Shown piece after piece: positions 44,515-52,782 of a stretch of DNA of 64,000 nucleotides. The first letter of the stretch is position 1, and each line of letters starts with the position of its first letter. A program made the translations under genes and the position numbers. Origin of the DNA: Bacteroidales bacterium (GTDB lineage: Bacteria; Bacteroidota; Bacteroidia; Bacteroidales; VadinHA17); the NCBI GenBank assembly GCA_024763075.1, contig JANTGF010000003.1, positions 1-64,000 on the forward strand, read 5' to 3'. The notes beneath the pieces are model-generated. The model was not told where the DNA came from, did no database searches, and saw nothing but the letters and a program-made list of their open reading frames with translations.

Positions 44515-45668
44515 TTCCGGAAACTATCTGACTGGGATAAAAAACTTATAAATCCTGCCAGTATTTCAACAGTGGGTTGCAATAATTTGTCGTCCAGTAC
44601 CAGATCACCACTATGCAAAACACCTGATCCCTTTCCACCGGCAGAAAGATAAAGTCCAGGGACTTTTTGTGAAAAAAAAGCAAAATCATCAGCACCCATC
44701 GAGGGTTTTTCATGGGTAAGAAGATTGGCTTCCAGTCCGGCCATTTTCATGAAATGCCGGAACTCATCATACAGAAGAGGATCATTGATGGTTGCGGGGC
44801 AGTTGGTTGGAAACAGAAGGTTTATATGAATTCCGTAGAGCCTGGCAAAATCCTTTGAAAACTTCCGAATGCTGTTTAATGTTTGTTCCAGGATTTCATT
44901 ATTGAGTGTTCTGAGTGTCCCTCTCAAATGTATTTTCTCAGGGATGATATTATGCCTTGACCCGCCATGAACGGACCCAAAAGCCAATGCGAGTGTTTCC
45001 TGTACATTTGTTATCTGCTTAATAAAAGCTGTAAGCTGAACTATATACTGACTGCTGATTGGTATCAGATCATCAGTAAGAAAAGGCCGGGAAGTATGTC
45101 CGCCTCTGCCCGTAATTTCTATACTTATAGATGTAGATGAAGCCTGTACAGCTCCTTTCCTCATCAGGATCTTTCCCGGGGGAACAGTGGGGTCAACATG
45201 GGTTGTCAATACGTATTTCACCTCGTCCCAGATTTTTTCCAGGATTACTTTTTCTGCCCCGCCAGGGGCCGCTTCTTCTGCAGGCTGAAAAATAAGCCGG
45301 AGCGTTCCTTTAAGTTGCGCTCTGTTTTCAGAGAAGTACTTCAGCAAGCCCAGCCCGATGCTTGTATGGTAATCATGTCCGCAGGCATGCATCACCCCCG
45401 GGTATTGCGACAAAACCCTGTGTTCAGAATTTTCCTGAACAGGCAGGGCATCAATATCCGAGCGGAAAGCAATTACCGGACCGCTGCCCAAGTCGCAGTA
45501 TCCACCCGTGTCAATATTTTCAAAATGCTTGAGCTCAAGTCCCCAGGTCTTTAAAGTTTCCTCAATAAAACGGGTGGTCTCAAACTCCTGCCAGGAGAGT
45601 TCAGGAAACTCATGCAGATGTTGCCGTATATCCAATAATTCTTGCCAGATTGTATTTTTTGTTTTCAC
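44511..45668 (-). CDS. M20 family amidohydrolase
   Basis: A 385-residue metallopeptidase of the hippurate hydrolase/N-acyl-amino acid amidohydrolase group. Metal-binding motifs are FRSDIDALPVQE near residue 74, MHACGHDYHTSIG near residue 97 and FQPAEEAAPGGA near residue 133; a dimerisation domain occupies about residues 175-290, and the last ligand is the histidine in GSGVLHSGD near residue 355. It would remove acyl groups from amino acids or peptides; the substrate is not predictable. No signal peptide is seen. Its 3' end overlaps that of the sufT-like gene. Confidence 0.9.
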   Translation of the reverse strand: MKTKNTIWQELLDIRQHLHEFPELSWQEFETTRFIEETLKTWGLELKHFENIDTGGYCDLGSGPVIAFRSDIDALPVQENSEHRVLSQYPGVMHACGHDYHTSIGLGLLKYFSENRAQLKGTLRLIFQPAEEAAPGGAEKVILEKIWDEVKYVLTTHVDPTVPPGKILMRKGAVQASSTSISIEITGRGGHTSRPFLTDDLIPISSQYIVQLTAFIKQITNVQETLALAFGSVHGGSRHNIIPEKIHLRGTLRTLNNEILEQTLNSIRKFSKDFARLYGIHINLLFPTNCPATINDPLLYDEFRHFMKMAGLEANLLTHEKPSMGADDFAFFSQKVPGLYLSAGGKGSGVLHSGDLVLDDKLLQPTVEILAGFISFLSQSDSFRN

Positions 45669-45711
45669 CAGTAATAAGACTTTTCTAAAAATGATATTTT
45701 CATTTTTGGGT

Positions 45712-45861
45712 TTATTTGTATTTTTTTAGAACTACTTCCAATGAAACTGATCGGATTTTTCCTGATTCATAAGCATCAACTCGATCTTCAACCTCCTTTG
45801 CCCATAATTTGTCAAATTCTTTATCAGGGCCACCAAAGCTGGAAAGTAATTTGAAAATTAT
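45712..45861 (-). pseudogene. Truncated addiction-module antitoxin-like fragment
   Basis: An open frame of about 50 codons with no ATG, GTG or TTG near its upstream end. It reads LLSSFGGPDKEFDKLWAKEV, then EDRVDAYESGKIRSVSLEVV and a short lysine-rich end. The W-A-x-E-V-E-x-R-x-x-A-Y-x-x-G-x-x-x-x-x-x-x-E-V pattern is what I know from the C-terminus of the small 'addiction module component' antitoxins that pair with RelE/ParE-type toxins. The N-terminal half is missing, and no toxin gene follows before the M20 gene. It fills most of the gap 45669-45974. Confidence 0.6.
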
Positions 45862-45974
45862 TTAGTGCAATTTACCATATTAAAGTTGATTTTTCAAATA
45901 TATGTGGTTAGGAGAATAAGGCTTCTTTGAAAATGTTGTTTGGTTTATGATATGAGAATTACCAGATGCAAACG

Positions 45975-46235
45975 CTAATTCTCCTGAGTAATTTTCCAAA
46001 TTCCGTTTGGACCTTTTTCTAATTTATAAAAGGAAACATTTTTATTTATTATTACCTTATATTTGATCAGCTTTTCGGATTCCTTAAAAACTTTAATCTC
46101 TACATTTTTAATATCAATATTCTGGTCTGTTAGTTTATATTTTAAGATTGTATAAGTTTCATCAGAAGAATTTTCTGCTGGCGAAAATGTTTCATATTTC
46201 TCTCCGACAATATTTTCGTACATATTTAGTACCAA
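45975..46235 (-). CDS. Small membrane-anchored protein of unknown function, start unclear
   Basis: From the TTG at 46235 this is an 86-residue soluble protein ending in YKLEKGPNGIWKITQEN. The same frame is open upstream to the stop at 46320-46322, adding about 28 residues that read like a signal anchor (KFIIINAVVLIILAFAIF). The full protein is therefore probably about 114 residues, yet that extension has no ATG, GTG or TTG; only ATT, ATA or CTG could start it. An out-of-frame ATG lies near 46305, so a one-base change may have destroyed the start. The C-terminal part resembles short lumazine- or NTF2-like membrane proteins of Bacteroidota only in a general way. Family not recognised. Confidence 0.5.
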   Translation of the reverse strand: MVLNMYENIVGEKYETFSPAENSSDETYTILKYKLTDQNIDIKNVEIKVFKESEKLIKYKVIINKNVSFYKLEKGPNGIWKITQEN

Positions 46236-46482
46236 CTTCTTCCCGTTTCCAGAAAAAATAGCAAAGGCCAGAATAATAAGTACAACAGCATTAATTATTA
46301 TGAACTTAACATTTTTAAACTAATCGATGAATGGAGTTAATTTTTTATTTATTTCTTCCGGTTTTTCTTATTCCATGGAGTTATCTGATTAGTTTTGTAA
46401 ACAATTTAGTATATTAGCTTTGGAAATATAAATGAAAAAGAAGTTAATGCGCCTAGCTGATTTCGGAAACAGGAGGTAAATT

Positions 46483-46836
46483 TTACTCCAAAAGCCACTC
46501 CTCTGCCAGCTTATAGTCTGAAAAAATTTTAAAAAAAGCCCCCCTGTTTACAGCTACAGTCTCTCCAAAATAGTTTATGTTACTCTTTTTCCCTACAACT
46601 GCCAGTTTTATCTTATACCCGGTTTGTTTTGCAATCTCCTTACCTATATAAAAACGCTCCATTTCTGTTTTGAATATATCCCTGGCCCTTGTTGTGTCAC
46701 ATATAGCCTTGAAAATCTGCCTGTTATGACATTCAGTTTTTATTATAGAAAACAGGTGTTGAAAATACTTAAATTCATAATCCCCTGATACTTCAAACAG
46801 GATATATCTACTTTTATCAATGATTTTATGTTTCAT
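46483..46836 (-). CDS. Small STAS/SpoIIAA-like domain protein
   Basis: A 117-residue cytoplasmic protein with alternating beta strands and helices: YILFEVSGDYEFKYFQHLFS, then KAICDTTRARDI, FYIGKEIAKQT, KIKLAVVGKK and AVNRGAFFKIFSDYKLAEEWL. This layout resembles the STAS/SpoIIAA-like domains of unknown function found widely in Bacteroidota, where the last helix carries an A-x-x-W-L-like end. No partner gene is adjacent. The fold call is tentative; the gene itself is well supported by its composition. Confidence 0.6.
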   Translation of the reverse strand: MKHKIIDKSRYILFEVSGDYEFKYFQHLFSIIKTECHNRQIFKAICDTTRARDIFKTEMERFYIGKEIAKQTGYKIKLAVVGKKSNINYFGETVAVNRGAFFKIFSDYKLAEEWLLE

Positions 46837-46965
46837 AACCCTTTTCTCTGATAACTACAAAGTTAAGCAATGATCAAGAATAAATAGTATTTTTTATATG
46901 ATAATTAAAAGTCAGCCCATTTGAGTTAAATATCGGTTCCAGTACCGGTTTTTTATTGAAAAAAT

Positions 46966-46973
46966 TACCTTTG
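46966..46973 (+). promoter_or_regulatory. Bacteroidetes -7 element before queG
   Basis: TACCTTTG matches TAnnTTTG and lies 22 bases before the ATG at 46995. It supports that ATG over the earlier one at 46956, which would lie upstream of the promoter. Confidence 0.5.
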
Positions 46974-46994
46974 TATCTGCAGATATCCGGAGGA

Positions 46995-47921
46995 ATGAAC
47001 CAATTTAAAGTAAATAGTAGCAGAATAAGGGAAAAAGCCTTAGAACTGGGTTTTGATGCCTGTGGCATTTCAAGAGCCGAATTTATGGAGGATGATGCGC
47101 AAAGGTTACAAAAATGGCTGGAAAGAGGAATGCAGGGAGAGATGAGCTATATGGCCAATTATTTTGATAAGAGAGCGGATCCCCGGAAACTTGTTCCGGG
47201 AGCAAAATCCGTGATATCTGTTATTCTGAATTACTATCCGGGTGAAAAGCAGCAGGCTTCCGATGCACCTGTCATCTCAAAGTATGCCTATGGTGAGGAT
47301 TATCATTTTGTGATGAAAAGGATGTTGAAAAAACTATTGGAATTTGTAAGGGAAAACTTCGGCCAGGTAGAAGGGCGGGTTTTTGTGGATTCTGCTCCGG
47401 TACTTGAAAGAGCGTGGGCTGTGAAGGCTGGTCTTGGCTGGGTTGGTAAGAATGGTATGCTGATTTCAAAAAAATATGGTTCTTTTGTGTTCCTTGGGGA
47501 ACTGATTATTGATATGGAACTGGAATATGATAAAAGCGAAATGAAAGACCATTGTGGTTCATGTAGTGCCTGTTTGGATGCTTGTCCTACAAAAGCAATT
47601 ATGCCAGGTAGGGTGGTGGACGGGAGTTTATGTATTTCATATTTTACCATTGAAAAAAAGGGAGAAATCCCTGTTGAAATGAAAGACCGTTTTGAAAACC
47701 GGTTATTTGGTTGCGATATTTGTCAGGATGTTTGTCCATGGAACAAAAAAGCGAAGCCACATAATGTACGGGAATTCAATCCGGCCCGGGAATGGCTGAG
47801 AATGACTGATTCAGATTGGAAGAATTTGAAGGAAATAGATTTTAACCGGATATTTAAAAACTCAGCTTTAAAAAGGACAAAATATAAAGGTTTGATGAGG
47901 AATCTGGAGTTTTTGCAATAA
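46995..47921 (+). CDS. queG: Epoxyqueuosine reductase
   Basis: Reduces epoxyqueuosine to queuosine at the wobble base of certain tRNAs, using cobalamin and two 4Fe-4S clusters. The ATG at 46995 follows a GGAGGA ribosome site and gives 308 residues. Signatures are LGFDACGISRA near residue 20, YEMSYMANYF-like MSYMANYFDKR, RVFVDSAPVLERAWAVKAGLGWVGKNG (read in parts near residues 130-155), and the two cluster motifs CGSCSACLDACP near residue 189 and CDICQDVCPWN near residue 240. It is somewhat shorter than the proteobacterial enzyme, which carries extra C-terminal HEAT repeats. The queuosine biosynthesis genes are not nearby. Confidence 0.93.
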   Translation: MNQFKVNSSRIREKALELGFDACGISRAEFMEDDAQRLQKWLERGMQGEMSYMANYFDKRADPRKLVPGAKSVISVILNYYPGEKQQASDAPVISKYAYGEDYHFVMKRMLKKLLEFVRENFGQVEGRVFVDSAPVLERAWAVKAGLGWVGKNGMLISKKYGSFVFLGELIIDMELEYDKSEMKDHCGSCSACLDACPTKAIMPGRVVDGSLCISYFTIEKKGEIPVEMKDRFENRLFGCDICQDVCPWNKKAKPHNVREFNPAREWLRMTDSDWKNLKEIDFNRIFKNSALKRTKYKGLMRNLEFLQ

Positions 47922-47960
47922 CACTTTATCCGGTGCGTTTTTTTTAATAATATATTCTGC

Positions 47961-48404
47961 GTGGTTAACTTTTCTTTTGATATATTAACTGTATTCCTTG
48001 TTGCAATTACCGGGATGTGGAAAGCAATTCCTCTGGGTTTCATATTAAAGGTTTCCCCTTTGTACATTTTTTTGATGACTGCTACCGGGTCTGTCCTCGG
48101 CGTGTTGATCCTGTTCTTTTTTGGCACAAAAATCCGGAGGTTTATTTTAAACAGACAATTAAAAGATACTCAGTCAAAAAAAAGAAAAAGGGCTTTAGAG
48201 ATAATGAACAAATATGGTTTGATTGGCCTTGGTTTTTTCGGAACTTTGATATTTGGTCCGCCTATGACAATTGTTCTGGGGATGTCTCTGATACAAAGAC
48301 AAAAACAATTTTTATACTGGACCCTTGCAGGAACAGTTGTCTGGAGTCTTGTATTAACAATTATGGGAACATTAAGCATTGATATTATAAGCAGGTTTGC
48401 CTAA
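47961..48404 (+). CDS. Small integral membrane protein (small multi-drug export/DedA-like)
   Basis: A 147-residue protein from a GTG start. It has about four hydrophobic segments: residues 5-20, 26-50 (LGFILKVSPLYIFLMTATGSV), 83-105 (YGLIGLGFFGTLIFGPPMTI) and 117-140 (WTLAGTVVWSLVLTIMG). The GFFGTLIFGPPMTIVLG segment with its double proline resembles the small multi-drug export/DedA-like membrane proteins. Substrate and direction of transport are unknown. It follows queG by 39 bases and may be transcribed with it. Confidence 0.65.
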   Translation: MVNFSFDILTVFLVAITGMWKAIPLGFILKVSPLYIFLMTATGSVLGVLILFFFGTKIRRFILNRQLKDTQSKKRKRALEIMNKYGLIGLGFFGTLIFGPPMTIVLGMSLIQRQKQFLYWTLAGTVVWSLVLTIMGTLSIDIISRFA

Positions 48405-48433
48405 AGATGACCACTTTTAGGTTTTGTATGCTT

Positions 48434-48844
48434 TTAGCCTGAACTATTGCTTAAGGTAACTACAATCTCCCTGTTTTTTCTCGGCCCGTCAAATTCACAG
48501 ACAAAAATATTCTGCCAGGTGGAAAGACCCAACTTCCCATCAATAACCGGAATGGTTTCAGAAGGCCCGACAAGCCCGGCTTTCAAATGTGCATCGCCGT
48601 TATTATCCTGTCTGTCGTGTTCCCAAACACCTGAAGGAATGAGCTTTTTGAGTAAGTGGATCACGTCATTCTGAACAGACTGGTCCCAGTTTTCCTGTAT
48701 CATAACAGCAGCGGTGGCCCCCCGTACATAAACATTCACCGTACCTTCTTTTACCCCGCTTCTTACAACCATTGCATTTACCTCAGCGGTAATATCAAAT
48801 AAACCGTTATGTTTTGGTGTCCTGATTTGTATTACTTCCTGCAT
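48434..48844 (-). CDS. YjbQ/UPF0047 family protein
   Basis: A 136-residue protein of the YjbQ (UPF0047) family. The ATG at 48844 was chosen because MQEVIQIRT is the usual start; the open frame extends to 49009 but the extra residues are not family-like and cover the promoter region of the next gene. Signatures are GLFDITAEVNAMV near residue 14, ENWDQSVQNDVIHLL and EHDRQDNNGDAHLKAGLVG near residue 85, and LGLSTWQNIFVCEFDGPR near residue 113. Some members have weak thiamine phosphate synthase activity, but the physiological role is unresolved. Confidence 0.9.
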   Translation of the reverse strand: MQEVIQIRTPKHNGLFDITAEVNAMVVRSGVKEGTVNVYVRGATAAVMIQENWDQSVQNDVIHLLKKLIPSGVWEHDRQDNNGDAHLKAGLVGPSETIPVIDGKLGLSTWQNIFVCEFDGPRKNREIVVTLSNSSG

Positions 48845-48927
48845 TTCTTTAACTTTAAATCGTTTTTCAAATTTAAGAAATTCCCTGAAAACCAACAGAT
48901 GATGCACTGAAAATTGGGGTACTTTTA

Positions 48928-49764
48928 ATGAAACAAGAAGGTTTTGAAATAAAAGGTTCCGGTGAACGGACTTTGTATGCACAATTATGGGCACCTGATG
49001 AGGTTTCAAATGGGGTGATTTGCCTGATTCATGGAATAGGAGAACATGTTAACAGATATCATTACTGGGCAGAAAGGGCTGTTTCAGAGGGTTTTGTTTT
49101 TATGGGTTTTGATTTGTGTTGCTCAGGCAGGTCGGAAGGGAAAAGGGGATTAATGCCATCCTTTGATTCTGTACTGGATGATATTGAATTGTTAATAAAG
49201 CAGGCGAAGCACAGATTCCCGGATATTCCGGTATTTCTTTATGGTCACAGCATGGGGGGAACGCTGGTTTTGAACTATGCCATCAAAAGGGATGCTAAGA
49301 TTAATGGCTTGTTTGTGACATCTCCCTGGTTACTACTGAAAAATAAGCCTTCCGGTTTTATGGTTTCACTGGTTCGGATGCTTTCGGGTGTTTTTCCAAA
49401 CCTTACGATTGATACAGGATCATCATCCGGGGTGGAACGCCTTTCAAGGGATATGGATGTTGTGGAAAATTACAAAAATGATCCCCTGGTACATAGTAAG
49501 ATCTCATTAAAAATGATAATATCACTGCTTGATGCTGCTTCATTCGCCCTTGATAATGCTTCAAAATTGAAATTGCCGGTATTGTTAATGCATGGGAGTA
49601 GTGACCAGATTACAGATCCGGAAGGCAGCCGGCTTTTTGCAGAATCAAATGAAGAAAAATGCACTTTAAAGATATGGGAAGGTCTATACCATGAAATGTA
49701 TAATGAACCTGAAAAAGAAGAGGTATTCAATTATCTGATGAACTGGATTAATAAATTTCTTTAA
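48928..49764 (+). CDS. Alpha/beta hydrolase (monoacylglycerol lipase-like)
   Basis: A 278-residue serine hydrolase of the lysophospholipase/S33 type. After the N-terminal strand (GERTLYAQLWAP) come GVICLIHGIGEHVNRY (oxyanion region), GFDLCCSGRSEGKRG, the nucleophile elbow FLYGHSMGGTLVL near residue 108, the acid in MHGSSDQITDPEGS near residue 222, and the catalytic histidine in GLYHEMYNEPEKEEV near residue 253. It probably hydrolyses lipid or acyl esters in the cytoplasm; no signal peptide. The GSCFA gene starts four bases after its stop, so the two are co-expressed. Confidence 0.88.
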   Translation: MKQEGFEIKGSGERTLYAQLWAPDEVSNGVICLIHGIGEHVNRYHYWAERAVSEGFVFMGFDLCCSGRSEGKRGLMPSFDSVLDDIELLIKQAKHRFPDIPVFLYGHSMGGTLVLNYAIKRDAKINGLFVTSPWLLLKNKPSGFMVSLVRMLSGVFPNLTIDTGSSSGVERLSRDMDVVENYKNDPLVHSKISLKMIISLLDAASFALDNASKLKLPVLLMHGSSDQITDPEGSRLFAESNEEKCTLKIWEGLYHEMYNEPEKEEVFNYLMNWINKFL

Positions 49765-49768
49765 TAAA

Positions 49769-50764
49769 ATGGGTATGGATCAGTTCAGAACAGAACTAAT
49801 ATTAAAGGATTTTCCTTTTCAAATCTCACACAGGGATGCTTCGCTGTTTATTGGCTCCTGCTTTACCGATCATATTGGTTCCAAAATGCAAAATGCAGGA
49901 TTCAGGACAGAACTAAACCCTTTTGGAGTGGTTTATAACCCTTCCTCCGTTAAGAAAAGCCTGGAGATCCTCATTGAAAACAGAGATTTTACAGGGGAAG
50001 ACCTTCATTTTTTTAATGATCGCTGGTTTAGTTTTTATCATCATTCTTCTTTTTCAAGTCAGGACAAAAAAGCCTGTCTGCATGATATTAACTCCGGGAT
50101 TTCCAGGGCTTCCGGTTTCCTGAAGGATGCATCTTTTTTGTTTATTACATTTGGCACGGCCAGGGTGTATAAGCACAAAGAATCCGGAGAGGTGGTTTCA
50201 AACTGTCATAAACTACCTGCGGCAACTTTTTCCCGTGAACTTTTGAGTGTGGAAGAAATTGTAAAGGACTATGATGAATTTTTCATCCGGTTAAAACAAT
50301 TTAATCCAAATCTTAAGATAATTTTTACGGTTAGTCCCGTCCGACACTGGAAAGACGGAGCTATAGGAAATCAGTTGAGCAAATCTGTTCTGCTACTTGC
50401 TGTTCACCGGCTTGTTGAAAAGTACAGGGATGTCCATTATTTCCCTTCTTACGAAATAATGATGGATGATTTGCGTGATTACCGGTTTTATACGGATGAT
50501 ATGATTCATATTTCAACGGTGGCGGTAAATTACATTTGGGGTAAGTTCAAAAATGCGTTTTTTGATCAGAAAACATGTGAGATAATAGGTAAAGTTGAAA
50601 AAATCAAAAAGGCACTTGATCATCGTCCGTTTGATAGAAAAGCTAAGGCACATCAGCTTTTTTTGAAAAATATTCGCCACGATATCGAAGAAATGGAGAA
50701 GGAGTTCTCTTTTCTGGATTTTAGAAAAGAGAAAGAGTTTCTGTTTAAACAATCTGTTTTATAG
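49769..50764 (+). CDS. GSCFA domain protein
   Basis: A 331-residue protein of the GSCFA family, which is SGNH-hydrolase-like and common in Bacteroidota. The name motif is LFIGSCFTDHIG near residue 26, followed by LNPFGVVYNPSS, ITFGTARVYKH near residue 127, IFTVSPVRHWKDG near residue 189 and DDMIHISTVAVNYIW near residue 247. The Ser of GSCF, with Asp and His of DDMIHIS, would form the catalytic site. Substrates are unknown, but acyl-ester cleavage on a glycan or lipid would fit. Two in-frame ATGs (49769, 49775) are possible. It is coupled to the alpha/beta hydrolase upstream. Confidence 0.85.
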   Translation: MGMDQFRTELILKDFPFQISHRDASLFIGSCFTDHIGSKMQNAGFRTELNPFGVVYNPSSVKKSLEILIENRDFTGEDLHFFNDRWFSFYHHSSFSSQDKKACLHDINSGISRASGFLKDASFLFITFGTARVYKHKESGEVVSNCHKLPAATFSRELLSVEEIVKDYDEFFIRLKQFNPNLKIIFTVSPVRHWKDGAIGNQLSKSVLLLAVHRLVEKYRDVHYFPSYEIMMDDLRDYRFYTDDMIHISTVAVNYIWGKFKNAFFDQKTCEIIGKVEKIKKALDHRPFDRKAKAHQLFLKNIRHDIEEMEKEFSFLDFRKEKEFLFKQSVL

Positions 50765-50848
50765 AATGTTAACTGATAAACTCAAGATTGTAGATTTGGT
50801 GTACGATTTTTTATATTTATCTTGCAGGTTTTAATAGGAAGATTATTT

Positions 50849-52636
50849 ATGATTGAAGAAAACCTGCTGGACGGCAGAATGTTTTTTTATCTTTTTTATT
50901 CAGGCGGGAAAAAAGTTCTTGAATATCAGCAGGAAATCAATAAGATAAATGTATTTCCAGTTCCGGATGCAGATACGGGTACCAACCTGGCTTCAACAGT
51001 ACGGTCGGTGATGGATATGATCAGGCCTGATCAGTCTTTCAAAATTATCACAAACTCAATTGCTGAGGCTGCTCTGATCGGAGCAAGAGGGAATTCAGGA
51101 GTGATATTTGCCCAGTTTTTAAATGGTATTAATGAACAAACCTGCGATTGCCATGCCATTAGCCTGAAAGAATTTGCAACAAGCCTGAAGAATTCTGTGA
51201 GGTATTTGTATGAGGCGATCTCCGAACCGGTGGAAGGTACCATGCTCACAGTAATCAGGGAGTGGTCTGAATTTATGTATAAACATAAAGATGGACTAGA
51301 TTTTCGCTCGGTTTTTATTAAGTCCATTGAAGCTGCTGAAAAGTCCCTGAGAGAAACACCTGAAAAGCTGAAAGCACTGGCAAAATTTAATGTAGTGGAT
51401 GCCGGAGCTAAAGGATTTGTTGTTTTTTTGCAAGGAATCCTGGATTTTCTGAAACATCAGAGTATTAAAAGTCTGCTTTCATCTCATCGTTCTATTGAAA
51501 TTGTAGAGGATATACCGGAATTATTACATGAGAAATTCAACTTTCGCTATTGTACGGAGGCCTTGATTAAGGGAGAAGATCTGGATCAAAGGGAAATTGA
51601 GTCCATCATTCATTCATTTGGTGATTCTGCGGTGATGGCAGGAACGAAAAAGCTGACACGAATACATGTGCATACCGATCGTCCCGACCACTTAATGAAT
51701 GAACTGAGGCATACCGGAACGCTGACTTACCAAAAAGCGGATGATATGATGATGCAGTATGCCGCAGCACATGAACGCAAATGGAATATTGCTCTGGTAA
51801 CCGATTCGGTTTGTGATCTTCCTTCAGAGGTTTTAAATGAATACCAGATTCATATGGTTCCCCTGAACCTGTTCTTTGGTGAGAATCAATACATTGATAA
51901 GGTTACGATTACTCCTGATAAGTTTTATCATCTGATGGAGGAAAGTGAAAATCTTCCAAGCACATCCCAACCCAGTGTAAAGTCATTTGTAAATTTATAT
52001 TCCCAGTTGTTAACAAATTATGATTCGGTTATTTCTGTTCATTTATCAGAGCATCTCAGCGGAACTTTTAACGGAGCACAAACTGCGGCTGATAAAGTAA
52101 GCAAGGAAGCCGGAAAGAGAATCACTGTGCTGGATACCAAAACCCTGTCAGGTTCGGAAGGCTTGCTGGTGTATCGTTTGTCCCTTGAAATAGCAAAGGG
52201 AAAAACACATGACGAAGTGCTGACTGCCTGGAAGAAATGGTCCGTAAATACACGGGTGCTTGTAAGTGTAAAAAATATGAAAAACCTGGTGAAAAGCGGC
52301 CGGGTGAGCTTGTTAAAAGGCCAGTTGGCAAAAGTCCTTGGCATTAAACCGATCATTGCTGTGAACAAAGAGGGAAAAACCTATCTGATGGATAAAACCT
52401 TGTCACAGAAAGGCAACATGAAGCGGGTAATGAAGCATCTGAAATTATTGATCAATGAAAGGAAAGTCTGGCAATATGTTGTACTGCATGCAAATAACGA
52501 GGAAGGTGCCGGTTGGTTTACCAATCAAATGAAAGAGCTGTCCGGGCAGGAACCCTTTGCTGTGATTAATTCCTCACCTGTGGTAGGAGCACATCTGGGG
52601 AACAAAACCGTTGCAGTTGCATTTATGTATGAATAG
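50849..52636 (+). CDS. FakA-FakB-like fusion: DhaL/DAK2 kinase domains joined to a DegV fatty-acid-binding domain
   Basis: A 595-residue protein from the ATG at 50849; an in-frame TTG at 50822 was not used. Residues about 1-200 are a DhaL/DAK2 nucleotide-binding domain: INKINVFPVPDADTGTNLA supplies the magnesium aspartates, IGARGNSGVIFAQF the phosphate loop, and PVEGTMLTVIREW. Residues about 205-310 match the middle domain of FakA (FRYCTEALIKG, GDSAVMAGTKKLTRIHVHTD). From about residue 314 a DegV domain begins (IALVTDSVCDLPSEVL, STSQPSVKSF, SVHLSEHLSGTFNGAQTAAD). In Firmicutes FakA phosphorylates fatty acids held by the separate protein FakB, a DegV protein. Here FakB takes the place of the FakA C-terminal domain in one chain. 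The activity is inferred. Confidence 0.85.
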   Translation: MIEENLLDGRMFFYLFYSGGKKVLEYQQEINKINVFPVPDADTGTNLASTVRSVMDMIRPDQSFKIITNSIAEAALIGARGNSGVIFAQFLNGINEQTCDCHAISLKEFATSLKNSVRYLYEAISEPVEGTMLTVIREWSEFMYKHKDGLDFRSVFIKSIEAAEKSLRETPEKLKALAKFNVVDAGAKGFVVFLQGILDFLKHQSIKSLLSSHRSIEIVEDIPELLHEKFNFRYCTEALIKGEDLDQREIESIIHSFGDSAVMAGTKKLTRIHVHTDRPDHLMNELRHTGTLTYQKADDMMMQYAAAHERKWNIALVTDSVCDLPSEVLNEYQIHMVPLNLFFGENQYIDKVTITPDKFYHLMEESENLPSTSQPSVKSFVNLYSQLLTNYDSVISVHLSEHLSGTFNGAQTAADKVSKEAGKRITVLDTKTLSGSEGLLVYRLSLEIAKGKTHDEVLTAWKKWSVNTRVLVSVKNMKNLVKSGRVSLLKGQLAKVLGIKPIIAVNKEGKTYLMDKTLSQKGNMKRVMKHLKLLINERKVWQYVVLHANNEEGAGWFTNQMKELSGQEPFAVINSSPVVGAHLGNKTVAVAFMYE

Positions 52637-52782
52637 TAGTCAGTTATTTGTTAACATTAACAGCTAACAGTTATCAAGGAAGAGGGGGCAGTTTGCAACG
52701 TTCAATTGAAAAGGAGGTAAAGAATTTATGGAATCTTATTCGTTTCCTTTCATGACCTTTAATATCCGGTTCCTGACCATCC

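Noticed and set aside
48845-49009. N-terminal extension of the YjbQ gene
   Set aside because: The additional 55 residues do not resemble the family and cover the divergent promoter region of the next gene; MQEVIQIRT is the normal start.
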